Assembly (NCBI GenBank): GCA_951828585.1 | Contig: OX639991.1 | Coordinates: 4,012,001 to 4,076,000 of the forward strand | Length of the DNA stretch: 64,000 nucleotides | Reading direction: 5' to 3' | Source: Longimicrobiales bacterium | Lineage (GTDB): Bacteria > Gemmatimonadota > Gemmatimonadetes > Longimicrobiales > Gaopeijiaceae | Part shown: positions 32,808 through 42,221 of the stretch, piece after piece | How the letters are laid out: each line of letters starts with the position of its first letter | Position numbering within the stretch: position 1 is the first letter of the stretch | Notes under the pieces: generated by a model | Seen by the model: the letters and a program-made list of their open reading frames with translations, nothing else | What the model was told of the DNA's origin: nothing | Database searches by the model: none | Program-made: the position numbers and the translations under genes

Positions 32808-33368
32808 ATGGAAATCTATCGCAATCGATCCGGTTCCGTCGTTCGGGCCATTCGAAGTGCCGTCGTGGTCGCGGTTTGCGTGTCGGCCACGGGGGCCGCC
32901 GGGGGCCCGGACCCCCTGCACCCCTTCCGTCTTACCGTCACCGACGCGGGTGTGTTCCAATCATCGCTTGAGGCGCGTATCCGCTTTTTCTGGGACGACT
33001 TGCAGCTCGGGGTGATGGAGCACACCTCGAATATGGAATTCGAGCTCGCCGAGACCGAGGAGGTGGACGCCGTCATCGAAGCCTACATCAACGAGATGCT
33101 GGTGTTGGAGGCCGGTGACGCCGTGGTCCAGGGGAAGGTGACCGCACGGGGCATCGAGGACGCGATCAGAATCGACGAGGTGATGTGGTGGTATCGGCTG
33201 CAATACACGCTGCCGCCGGGCACGGAACGCATCGGGATCCGTAACCGGTTGCTCTTCAACATGTTCGAGGACCAGCGCAACCTCGTCAATCTGAAGACGC
33301 GCAGCGGCTCGGAGCGGACGTACTACTTCTCCTGGGACGAGGACAACGTCACGGTTCCGGTCGGCTGA
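32808..33368 (+). CDS. DUF6702-like exported protein
   Basis: A 186-residue protein from ATG 32808. A signal peptide (SAVVVAVCVSATGAAGG) precedes HPFRLTVTDAGVFQSSLEAR and IRFFWDDLQLGVMEHT, which follow the DUF6702 pattern (HPFxxSxTE, then a strand with FxDDLE). The fold is predicted to be an all-beta domain with a helix. The function of the family is unknown. The last 46 bases overlap the convergent beta-propeller gene tail-to-tail. Confidence 0.68.
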   Translation: MEIYRNRSGSVVRAIRSAVVVAVCVSATGAAGGPDPLHPFRLTVTDAGVFQSSLEARIRFFWDDLQLGVMEHTSNMEFELAETEEVDAVIEAYINEMLVLEAGDAVVQGKVTARGIEDAIRIDEVMWWYRLQYTLPPGTERIGIRNRLLFNMFEDQRNLVNLKTRSGSERTYYFSWDEDNVTVPVG

Positions 33369-34540
33369 GCCGGCGGCCCAAGTTCATGCAAGGCGCTGCC
33401 CTCCATCTTCCAGAAGACGATTCCTCCAGCTTGCTGCCCCACCTCCACCTCCGCCACCCGGGAGAAGTCCCCGAGGTCGAAGATATCCACCTTCCCCGGC
33501 TCGGCTCCCACCCCCTCCACGGACACGAAGGCGTAGCGTCCGTCCGGGCTTACCACCACGCCGTGGGTTACCGTCGTGGACGAACGCGCAACCACCAGCG
33601 TCCGGCCCGCCTCCAGGTCGATGAACTGCACCCCGGCACCCTGCTTGAGGGTCGCGACCAGGACGGCGTCGTCGGGGGTGAGCGCGAGGTTGTAGGGACC
33701 GCGCCCGGTCTCGAAGGTGCGTGCCAGCGTCCAGGTCTCGCGGTCGATCTCCAGGATGCGGTCGCCCCGGTTGCACGCCACCAGGAGCGAACGGCCGCTC
33801 CGGGTCGGTACCACCCAGGTGGGCGAGCAGGTCGGGGGGGTGTGGTTGGGGGAGGCGTTCCCCGCACCGGCGTGGCCGTGGCCGCCGTCGGCGCGGGCGG
33901 GGAGCGTCCCCTCCCGGTCCACCGCGACCGAGAAACGGCGCGCGACCGCGAACGAATGCGTGTCGATCTCGACGATCTGGTCGTCCATCATGCACGCCGA
34001 ATAGAGGAAGGTTCCGGCCGCGTCCATGCGGGCGCCGTGCGGCATGGTGCAGGTCTCGATCCGCTCGACCTCGATCATGTCGGGGGCGTACACGACCGAG
34101 ACCGACGACGGCACCATCTCGCCGTGAAGGTTGAAGTTGGCCACGAAGGCGTAGAGTCCGTCGGGGGTCAGGTCGAGGGTGGCGGGGAAGTAGCCGAGGA
34201 GGATGGGATCGCCGACCAGGGTGTCGGGACCGGCGTGGAACTTCCACAGCTTGCCGTCGGGTACGCCGTGCCCCGTAGTCATGAAGAGGAAACGTCCGTC
34301 GGGAGACACGTTGAGGCCGTGGGGCCCCTCCGTCTCCACCGCGATCTCGCCCACCGGGATGGTGCGGTCGAGCACCGCGCCCCCGGGTCCGAAGCGGATT
34401 CGATGGAGCAGATCCTCCGACTCGGCTCCAACGTAGATGTAGTAGTCCGCGCGCGGGGGCTCCTGCCCGGCGACCGGACCGGTAACGCCCAGGGCCGCCA
34501 CGATGGTCCACGCACGGAAGGCATGCGTCCGCAGGGTCAA
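33323..34540 (-). CDS. Exported YVTN/lactonase-like beta-propeller protein
   Basis: A 405-residue protein. A signal peptide (WTIVAALGVTGPVAGQ) is followed by propeller blades typical of YVTN/lactonase-like proteins: GPHGLNVSPDGRFLFMTTGH, ATLDLTPDGLYAFVANFNLH, TRSGRSLLVACNRGDRILEI, GPYNLALTPDDAVLVATLKQ, THGVVVSPDGRYAFVSVEGV. It is likely periplasmic; a catalytic activity cannot be assigned. It runs convergently into the DUF6702-like gene, overlapping its end. The upstream gene on the other strand is the CNNM-type protein at 34690. Confidence 0.82.
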   Translation of the reverse strand: MTLRTHAFRAWTIVAALGVTGPVAGQEPPRADYYIYVGAESEDLLHRIRFGPGGAVLDRTIPVGEIAVETEGPHGLNVSPDGRFLFMTTGHGVPDGKLWKFHAGPDTLVGDPILLGYFPATLDLTPDGLYAFVANFNLHGEMVPSSVSVVYAPDMIEVERIETCTMPHGARMDAAGTFLYSACMMDDQIVEIDTHSFAVARRFSVAVDREGTLPARADGGHGHAGAGNASPNHTPPTCSPTWVVPTRSGRSLLVACNRGDRILEIDRETWTLARTFETGRGPYNLALTPDDAVLVATLKQGAGVQFIDLEAGRTLVVARSSTTVTHGVVVSPDGRYAFVSVEGVGAEPGKVDIFDLGDFSRVAEVEVGQQAGGIVFWKMEGSALHELGPPAQPTGTVTLSSSQEK

Positions 34541-34689
34541 GTTCAGTCCTCCGCAGGCAGGTGCGGCAACGGGCCGTCGCCGGTGAGGAACGGTAGGAAC
34601 AGCTCGTCGGCGAGGGCAAGGGCGGCAACCCTGGACCGGGCACGGCCCAGCCTGGAAGCCCGTGGACAGAATCCCCCGGAAGGTGACCG

Positions 34690-35910
34690 GTGATCCAACT
34701 GCTGCTCGTCGTGGGGGTGGCCCTTTCGGTCTCCTTCATGTGCTCCATCCTCGAAGCCGTGCTGTTGTCGGTCAACCACTCCTTCATTGCGCTGCTGCAG
34801 AGGCGCGGGCACAAGGCCGGTGACATCCTGAACCGGATGAAGCGCCAGATCGACGAGCCGATCGCGGCGATTCTCACCCTCAACACCATCGCGCACACGG
34901 TGGGCTCGGCCTGGGGCGGGGCGATCGTAGGCCGTATCTACGGCGACTTCTGGCTCGGGGTCTTCGCCGCCGTGCTCACCCTCGCCGTGCTGGTGGTGTC
35001 GGAGATCATTCCAAAGACCCTCGGGGCCACTTTCTGCAACCAGCTGTCGCCAGCGGCGGCCTACCTGCTGCGTTCCATGGTGATCGTGATGAAGCCGGTG
35101 CTTGTTCCGCTCGGGGTCGTGAGCCGATGGATCAGGCCTGGCGGTGCATCCCGGGCCGCCATCAGCCGCGCCGAGATCGGGGCCCTGGCGGAGCTGGGGC
35201 ACCGGGAGGGAGCGATCGACGAGGAGGAGTTCCAGGTGATGTCCAAGGTCATGCAGCTCGACGAGATCGCGGTCGGGGAAGTCATGACGCCCCGTATCGA
35301 CATGGTGGCCGTTTCGGTCGGCGCCACGGTGCAGGAGGCCATGGATGTCATGCTGGACCACGGAAAGCTCCGCCTCCCGGTCTACGAGGGGAACCTCGAC
35401 CGCATCGTGGGAATCCTGCTCGCCAGGGACCTGTGGCGCGCGGCGCGCGAAGGGCTCGAAGGGGTGCACGAGGTCGCACGCCCGGTCCGGTTCGCCCCCG
35501 ATTCCAAGCCCGTGGAGGAGCTGATTCGGGAAATGCGCGACCATCGTACCAAGATGACCATCGTGCTGGACGAATTCGGCGGCACCGCCGGCCTGGTCAC
35601 CCTGGAGGACTTGATCGAGGAGATCGTCGGGGAAATCCAGGACGAACACGAAGCCGACGAGCCCCGCGACTTCCAGGAGACCGAGGAGGGGCGCACCCTG
35701 ATCCGTGGCGGCACCGCCGTCAAGGACGTGGAAGACCGGCTGGGCATAGCGCTAGGTGAGGAGTTCGACACCATCGGCGGCTACGTGTTCGGCGCCCTGG
35801 AGGGGCTCGGCAAGGCAGGAGACTCGGTCGAAACGCCGGCCGGGTACTTCCAGGTCCTGAAGGTGCGCCGACGGCGTATCGAGTATGTGCTCTTCGATCG
35901 GCGCCGTTAG
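34690..35910 (+). CDS. CNNM/CorC-family (HlyC/CorC) membrane protein
   Basis: A 406-residue protein starting GTG 34690. Residues 1-135 are a DUF21 membrane domain: VGVALSVSFMCSILEAVLLS, NTIAHTVGSAWGGAIVGRIY, SEIIPKTLGATF. A CBS pair follows at about 195-315 (VGEVMTPRIDMVAVSVGATV, LRLPVYEGNLDRIVGILLAR, TKMTIVLDEFGGTAGLVTLE). A CorC_HlyC domain closes at about 335-400 (FDTIGGYVFGALEGL). These proteins take part in Mg2+/Co2+ homeostasis; older annotations call them hemolysins without basis. It is alone and convergent with lspA. Confidence 0.92.
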   Translation: MIQLLLVVGVALSVSFMCSILEAVLLSVNHSFIALLQRRGHKAGDILNRMKRQIDEPIAAILTLNTIAHTVGSAWGGAIVGRIYGDFWLGVFAAVLTLAVLVVSEIIPKTLGATFCNQLSPAAAYLLRSMVIVMKPVLVPLGVVSRWIRPGGASRAAISRAEIGALAELGHREGAIDEEEFQVMSKVMQLDEIAVGEVMTPRIDMVAVSVGATVQEAMDVMLDHGKLRLPVYEGNLDRIVGILLARDLWRAAREGLEGVHEVARPVRFAPDSKPVEELIREMRDHRTKMTIVLDEFGGTAGLVTLEDLIEEIVGEIQDEHEADEPRDFQETEEGRTLIRGGTAVKDVEDRLGIALGEEFDTIGGYVFGALEGLGKAGDSVETPAGYFQVLKVRRRRIEYVLFDRRR

Positions 35911-35923
35911 CCCCGGTCCGGCG

Positions 35924-36475
35924 TCACCCTTCCGTGGGCTCCGGAGCGGGCATGGCTTCGGAGGTGCCGTCGGGGTTGGCTTCTTCCCTTGCCCGCTTGA
36001 GCGCCCGCTCCTCCTGCCAGAATGACAGCGCGAGCATGACGGCGCCGCACGAAATGGCCATGTCCGCCACGTTGAAGATGAACCAGTGCATGAATCCGAG
36101 GTCGATGGGCCCGATGAAGTCCACCACGCCCTGGTCCCACCGCACCCGGTCGATCAGGTTGCCCAGCGCCCCCGCGATCACCAGCGACAGCGCCCCTAGG
36201 CGCAGGTGGTCGCGCTCGTGCGCCCGTATCAGAAGCGCCACCATGAGGCCGAGCGCAATGAGCGAAACGGGGATGAAGAACCAGCGTGGATCGTCTCCGA
36301 GCGAGATTCCGAAGGCGGCGCCCGTGTTGTACGCCAGCGTAAGGGGCACGTAACCGCCCAGGAAATCGGGTCTGGGCGCATCCAGGAGGGCATTCTCCGC
36401 CCAATGCTTGGTCAGGATGTCGGCTATGAGGATGGTCGGCAGAACGATGCCGAGGAATCCCAGCTTTCGCTTCAC
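35924..36475 (-). CDS. lspA: Prolipoprotein signal peptidase (signal peptidase II)
   Basis: A 183-residue protein from GTG 36475, with GGAG upstream. The four-helix aspartic protease motifs are present: ADILTKHWAEN in helix 1, VPLTLAYNTGAAFGIS, then GNLIDRVRWDQGVVDFI and WFIFNVADMAISCG, containing the two catalytic aspartates (DRV and VAD). LspA cleaves lipoprotein precursors at the inner membrane, fitting the many lipoboxes in this window. The Lys/Glu-rich C-terminal tail is longer than usual. The start lies downstream of the tmRNA. Confidence 0.95.
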   Translation of the reverse strand: MKRKLGFLGIVLPTILIADILTKHWAENALLDAPRPDFLGGYVPLTLAYNTGAAFGISLGDDPRWFFIPVSLIALGLMVALLIRAHERDHLRLGALSLVIAGALGNLIDRVRWDQGVVDFIGPIDLGFMHWFIFNVADMAISCGAVMLALSFWQEERALKRAREEANPDGTSEAMPAPEPTEG

Positions 36476-36525
36476 GATGGTGAGGTCTCCAGTGGTGAGC
36501 CGACGCGGGGCCGGCACCGGTCTTC

Positions 36526-36553
36526 CGTCGGGGCGGGCCGCATGGTCCCGACG
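36526..36553 (-). terminator. Hairpin downstream of tmRNA
   Basis: A 7-base perfect stem (CGTCGGG with CCCGACG) around a 14-base loop starts about 14 bases after the tmRNA 3' end. There is no U-tract, so intrinsic termination would be weak; it may instead protect or process the tmRNA 3' end, or lie in the lspA leader. Confidence 0.4.
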
Positions 36554-36566
36554 ATGACCGAAGGAG

Positions 36567-36919
36567 TGGAGGCGGCGGGAATCGAACCCGCGTCCGCGAA
36601 TGAGTCCTTCCAAGCTTCTACGTGCGTAGATCGCCGTTCGGATTCGCCTTCGGCGCGGGCCGGCGAACCGCCCGCACCGGGCTAGCTACCTGAAGTCTCG
36701 TTCTCCCGTTCGGTAGCCCAAACCGGAGAACCAGCCCGAATCGTCGACGCTTCCACGGCCCGCCTCGGGCGGGCAGACCGGGAAACGGGCTGCTTGTCTA
36801 AGCGGCCAGAGCCAAGTCAGAGTTGGCAGTTGTGTGATTTCCGAGGAGGATTAGCGAGGCCCCCGGACCTCGGCACGCAGCTTCGAGTTTCCCAGACACG
36901 TCGAAGCCGTGTCGCCCCC
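36567..36919 (-). ncRNA. ssrA: tmRNA
   Basis: A 353-base transfer-messenger RNA. The 5' end GGGGGCGACACGGCTTCGAC is the classic tmRNA start, and the 3' end GGTTCGATTCCCGCCGCCTC forms the T arm and acceptor strand; GGGGGCG pairs with CGCCTCC including a G-U at the third pair, as in E. coli. CCA is not encoded. The mRNA-like part ends GAC TTG GCT CTG GCC GCT TAG, giving a tag that I read as ANSDLALAA from GCC at 36827-36825 to the stop at 36798. The canonical ALAA ending is kept. It rescues stalled ribosomes with SmpB and marks products for ClpXP. It follows dus by 11 bases. Confidence 0.95.
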
Positions 36920-36930
36920 AGCAATGTCAA

Positions 36931-38004
36931 TCAGCGGCCCGCCGGCGGACCCCGGAGCGGATCCGGGTTCGCGCGTGAACCTGTAACGATAAAGCCACCC
37001 GCAAGTCCCGAACACCCCCGCTCTCCGGCGCTGGCCAGATATCGGCCCAGGAATTCGCGCACTTCACTCAGGTCGCGGACCTGGAACAGTCGCTGCCGGA
37101 GCCGGCGCCCTCCGGCCAGCCCCCTGGTGTACCAGCCAAGGTGTTTACGGAACTCACGAACCGCCTTGTCTCCGTCACGCTCGAAGGCAACTGCGTTCTC
37201 GGCGTGCCGGATACAGATCTCGAACCGGGTCCGCGTGTCGGGCTCTCCCGGAACGGGCCTTCCGTCCAGGGCGGCGCGGGCCTGGTGGAAGAGCCAGGGC
37301 GCACCGTGGCTTCCCCGCGCGATCATGATGCCGTCGCACCCGGTCCGTTCCCTCATCCGGTGAGCGTCTTCGCCACGGCGCACATCACCGTTGCCGATCA
37401 CCGGCACGTCCAGCGCGTCGACCAGAGCCGCGATCTCGTCCCAGCGCGCCTGCCCGGAATACATGTCGGCGCGGGTGCGGGGGTGCAGCGTCACCATGCG
37501 CGCGCCTGCGTCCCGGCAGGTCCGTCCGATCGCGACGGGGTCGCGGCTGGACTCGTCGAAGCCGGACCGGATCTTGGCGGTGACGGGAAGCGGGGTGGCG
37601 GCGACGACCGCGCGCACGATCCGTCCCACGAGCTCCAGGTCGCGGAGACACCCCGACCCCCCGTTGCGTTTGACGACCTTCTTCACCGGACACCCGAAGT
37701 TGATGTCGACGAAGTCCGGTCCGTACACCTCCGTCACCAGCGACGCCGCCTCCGCCATGGTTTCGGGGTCGGCCCCGAAGATCTGGATTCCGATCGGGCG
37801 CTCCTCGTCGTCGAAGCGCAGGTAGTGGGCGGTCCGTCCACTGCCCCGCACGATCCCCTCGGCGCTCACGAACTCGGTGAGCACGACATCCGCGCCGAAG
37901 CTCCGGCACAGCCTCCGGAACGGAGACTCGGAGACTCCAGCCTGGGGAGCCAGGAAAAGCGGCGTGCGGGCGCGGGCGCGCAATGCGAAGGGAAGGGTCT
38001 TCAT
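36931..38004 (-). CDS. dus: tRNA-dihydrouridine synthase
   Basis: A 357-residue FMN-dependent protein. The Dus motifs are present: LAPQAGVSESPFRRLCRSFG at the N-terminus (usual form APMxGVTDxxFR), GIQIFGADPETMAEAA, DINFGCPVKKVVKRNGGSG with the catalytic cysteine of FGCP, KIRSGFDESSRDPV, TLHPRTRADMYSG, VIGNGDVRRGEDAHRM, and MIARGSHGAPWLFHQAR. It reduces uridines in tRNA D loops. DusB is the likeliest subtype. Its stop is only 11 bases from the tmRNA start on the same strand, so the two may share a transcript. Confidence 0.93.
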   Translation of the reverse strand: MKTLPFALRARARTPLFLAPQAGVSESPFRRLCRSFGADVVLTEFVSAEGIVRGSGRTAHYLRFDDEERPIGIQIFGADPETMAEAASLVTEVYGPDFVDINFGCPVKKVVKRNGGSGCLRDLELVGRIVRAVVAATPLPVTAKIRSGFDESSRDPVAIGRTCRDAGARMVTLHPRTRADMYSGQARWDEIAALVDALDVPVIGNGDVRRGEDAHRMRERTGCDGIMIARGSHGAPWLFHQARAALDGRPVPGEPDTRTRFEICIRHAENAVAFERDGDKAVREFRKHLGWYTRGLAGGRRLRQRLFQVRDLSEVREFLGRYLASAGERGCSGLAGGFIVTGSRANPDPLRGPPAGR

Positions 38005-38124
38005 CCTCCCAAACTAATCGCGCGCGGCAGGGTTCGCTGGCCTTCCATCGCGGCGCCCAATATCTTGCGGCGCCAGTGGTCGCGGTTCTTCTCCTTCAAC
38101 AACCTCCCGCCCGGTCCAATCGCC

Positions 38125-38577
38125 ATGCACCTTCGCGAGTTCTTCACACCGGCAGGAGTCGGCCTCCACCTGGAGGGAGACTCGCGGAACGAGGTCCTGG
38201 ATGCGCTGATCTCGCTCCTGGAACTGGACGATCGTTCACGTGCCGTGCTCTTGCGCACGCTGCGCCGACGGGAGAATCTCGGCTCGACGGGCATCGGCCG
38301 GGGGATCGCGATCCCTCATTGCCGTTCGCTCGTAGTGACGCGTCTGCACATGGCGTATGGCCGGCATCCGGGCGGTGTGGACTTCCGCTCCATCGACAAC
38401 CGTCCCGCGCGCCACTTCTTCCTGATCGTGGCGCCGCCACTGGAGGTCTCCGGCCAGTACCTGCCGGTGCTGGGCAAGGTCGCGCAGTTCGCAAAGGAAC
38501 CGGATGTGCCGGGCAAACTAGCCGCGTTGGAGTCTTCCGGGGAGTTCTTCGAACTGCTTGACTCGAAGGGGGTTTAG
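38125..38577 (+). CDS. PTS EIIA (fructose/PtsN-type) domain protein
   Basis: A 150-residue single-domain protein from ATG 38125. It has the EIIA-Fru/PtsN pattern MHLREFFTPAGVGLHLEGDS, STGIGRGIAIPHCRSLVVTR with the phosphorylatable histidine of IPHC, and YLPVLGKVAQFAKEPDVPGK. It should accept phosphate from HPr. With ptsI, ptsH and hprK at 45-48 kb and no sugar permease in the window, it is probably part of a regulatory, PTSNtr-like chain. Its TAG stop is the first three bases of the repeat element at 38575. The upstream open frame is a shadow of dus. Confidence 0.85.
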   Translation: MHLREFFTPAGVGLHLEGDSRNEVLDALISLLELDDRSRAVLLRTLRRRENLGSTGIGRGIAIPHCRSLVVTRLHMAYGRHPGGVDFRSIDNRPARHFFLIVAPPLEVSGQYLPVLGKVAQFAKEPDVPGKLAALESSGEFFELLDSKGV

Positions 38578-38825
38578 CAGTCCGTGGATCAAGCCGCCCG
38601 AGCCACCGAGAGCGGAGAGGCGCCGGGCTGGCAAGGCGCGACGAGAGATGAATGGCAGGGCTATTCGCCCGAGGAGCAACGCAGAGCGTAGCTTTGGAAC
38701 CGCCGGATGTATACTCTAGTTGACATAATGTAATGTTCTCTTTACGTCGTGACGAGGTGGGGCGAAGCGGCCAGCGCGGATGCATCGCCGCTCGAATGCC
38801 GGGAGGATCTTGTCCACGGGCTGCT
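38575..38825 (+). mobile_element. MITE-like interspersed repeat, copy A (TIRs TAGCAGYCCGTGGAC)
   Basis: A 251-base element bounded by imperfect inverted repeats: left TAGCAGTCCGTGGATCAAG, right CTTGTCCACGGGCTGCT. It shares nearly every block with copy B at 52690-52940: GGCGCCGGGCTGGCAAGGCG, CTATTCGCCCGAGGAGCAAC, TTGACATAATGTAATG, TTTACGTCGTGA and GATGCATCGCCGCTCGAATG. It encodes no transposase and holds only a tiny open frame (from ATG 38733, beginning MFSLRR) that runs past its end. The left TAG is the stop of the EIIA gene. The right end is followed by a partial second right end. It is best described as a non-autonomous, MITE-type element; the parent IS is unknown. Confidence 0.85.
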
Positions 38826-38873
38826 GTAGCAGGGCCGCTCGAACGCCGGGGGGATCTTGTCCGCGGGCTGTTA
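38826..38873 (+). repeat. Tandem partial duplicate of the element's right end
   Basis: GCCGCTCGAACGCCGGGGGG at 38834 and the bases up to GGGCTGTTA repeat the last 39 bases of copy A (38787-38825) with four differences, 47 bases apart. It suggests that two insertions, or a slip during transposition, left a second right end. It lies two bases from the stop of the sorting-domain gene. Confidence 0.8.
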
Positions 38874-38875
38874 GC

Positions 38876-39319
38876 CTACCTGCCGACGAACATCCTCAAC
38901 GGCGACGCCCGGCCGCGACCCTCGATCCGCATCTGAACGAAATAGACGCCGGAAGCCACCGGCTTGTCGTTGCGGTCCCGGCCGTTCCAGAAGGCTTCGT
39001 AGCGACCGGGTCGGCTGTATTCGAGTTGGAGGAGCGGCAGTCTGTCGCCACCGGGGTAACGCAGCGCCACGGGAGCGGCTACGAACTGCTGCAGGATGTT
39101 GTAGACGCGCAAGGACACCGTGACCGTATTCCCCTCTTCAAACAGCGTCTCCTCGAGCACGAACGGAATCCTTGTCTCGGAACTGAAGGGATTCGGGTAG
39201 TTCTGTTCCAGCCGGAAGTCAGGGTCCTTTTCGCCAACGGGCGGAGGACGCTCCTGGGCGGCTATAGCGGTAAAGCCACCGGAACAGAGTAGAAACATGA
39301 CGCAGAGAATGCGCCTCAC
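38876..39319 (-). CDS. Orphan exported FlgD/T9SS-type C-terminal domain protein
   Basis: A 147-residue protein from GTG 39319, with AGGATAA upstream. A signal peptide (LCVMFLLCSGGFTAIAAQ) is followed directly by FRLEQNYPNPFSSETRIPFV, LRVYNILQQFVAAPVAL, then YEAFWNGRDRNDKPVASGVY and FVQMRI. This is the Por secretion (type A) sorting or FlgD Ig-like fold, normally found at the C-terminus of large secreted proteins. Here there is no cargo domain. It may be a small matrix or anchor protein, or what remains of a bigger gene. A sigma-70-type promoter lies about 95 bases upstream. Confidence 0.75.
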   Translation of the reverse strand: MRRILCVMFLLCSGGFTAIAAQERPPPVGEKDPDFRLEQNYPNPFSSETRIPFVLEETLFEEGNTVTVSLRVYNILQQFVAAPVALRYPGGDRLPLLQLEYSRPGRYEAFWNGRDRNDKPVASGVYFVQMRIEGRGRASPLRMFVGR

Positions 39320-39414
39320 GATGTTATCCTGCTTTCAGTTCAGTAGCGTTGGTACGTTGGCCCTCCCAGGGCATGGACCTCAATCGAGCCGTGAACTTGC
39401 TGTCTCGCTCGTAT

Positions 39415-39444
39415 ATCATACCTATTGGGTACGCCACAGGTCAA
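39415..39444 (-). promoter_or_regulatory. Putative sigma-70 promoter for the sorting-domain gene
   Basis: Read on the minus strand, TTGACC and TATGAT are separated by 18 bases, upstream of the gene starting at 39319. It implies a leader of about 90 bases. Confidence 0.55.
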
Positions 39445-39480
39445 GGAAAGATCCGGGGACGCCCAACTGTCGCCGCTGCT

Positions 39481-41362
<1,882 letters not shown>

Positions 41363-41382
<20 letters not shown>

Positions 41383-42133
41383 CGCGTGCGGCCTGATCGG
41401 GTGGGTCGAGGAAACGGAACGAGTCGAGGCGGCGGCCGCCCAGCATGTGAAAGGTGGTGAAGTCGTTCAGCAGCGACAGGTGGGCACCGGATCCGCGAAG
41501 GTCGGGGGGGACCAAACCCTCGAGCAGGCTCTGGAGCTGGGCACGTGCTACGGGACCGATCCTCCGGGAACCCGGCGGCGCCGGACACCCTGGCCCGCGG
41601 ACACCCCCGGCGGCCAGATCGAACCGCCCCATGTCCCCCTCTTCGAGTACTTCACCGCACGCCGTGCACGCGGAGAGTTCGGGACCGAATCCGAGGATTT
41701 GCACCATCCTCCATCCCAGCGCCAGCACTTCGCCGTGTACATTCGCCGGCATGACCGCTTCCAAGCGGTCCAGACCCTCCGAGAGGGCGTCGTAGAGTTC
41801 GGCATGGGGCTCCTGGCCAGCGTGTCGCAGAACGAGTTCGGCGGCGATCGATGCGCCGGCCAGGCGCCGGAAGTCTCCGGCCAATCCGAAGCGTGTCTTC
41901 ACGGGGGTGAATTCCCGCAGCGACTGGAGTTCCCTGGTCTCACGCACGACGATTGCGGCGATCCCCTCTCCGAAGGTCCCCGGTGACCCGCGCCCCTTCG
42001 AGGCGCCCTGCCGCACGCCCCGGGCCATCACCCCCAACAACCCCAACTCCCGCGTGTAGAACCTCAGGACGCGGCTGCTCTCCGAATACGGATGCGCTCG
42101 GAGCAGGACCACCGGTGTGGTTACCGTGGACAT
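41363..42133 (-). CDS. recO: DNA repair protein RecO
   Basis: A 256-residue protein from ATG 42133. The N-terminal OB fold starts MSTVTTPVVLLRAHPYSESS with RVLRFYTRELGLLGVMARGV, the typical RecO opening. The helical middle has REFTPVKTRFGLAGDFRRLA. The zinc region reads FGPELSACTACGEV; the second CxxC pair is represented by GCPAPPGS, so metal binding may be partly lost. RecO loads RecA with RecR on SSB-coated DNA. It is directly upstream of and overlaps selB. The upstream open frame was trimmed. Confidence 0.9.
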
Positions 42134-42221
42134 CGGCGGGGTCCGGTCGCCGAACCGGCCAACCCGGCGAAGTCGGCGGGGTGTGACGGCACCGTCGGCC
42201 GCACGCCATGTGGTGTTGTTG

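Noticed and set aside
38811-38826. DnaA boxes or an origin in the TTGTCCAC ends of the repeats
   Set aside because: One imperfect box per element end, no cluster, no dnaA or dnaN nearby, and the motif is explained by the terminal inverted repeat.
38733-38936. Tiny open frame MFSLRRDEVGRS... in repeat copy A and its twin at 52847 in copy B
   Set aside because: It runs past the element end into unrelated sequence in both copies and has no recognisable ribosome-binding site. Its similarity is explained by the DNA repeat, so it is not called as a gene.
39320-39480. A selenoprotein or SECIS near selB
   Set aside because: The 160 bases hold a promoter but no open frame with an in-frame TGA and no hairpin in the expected place.
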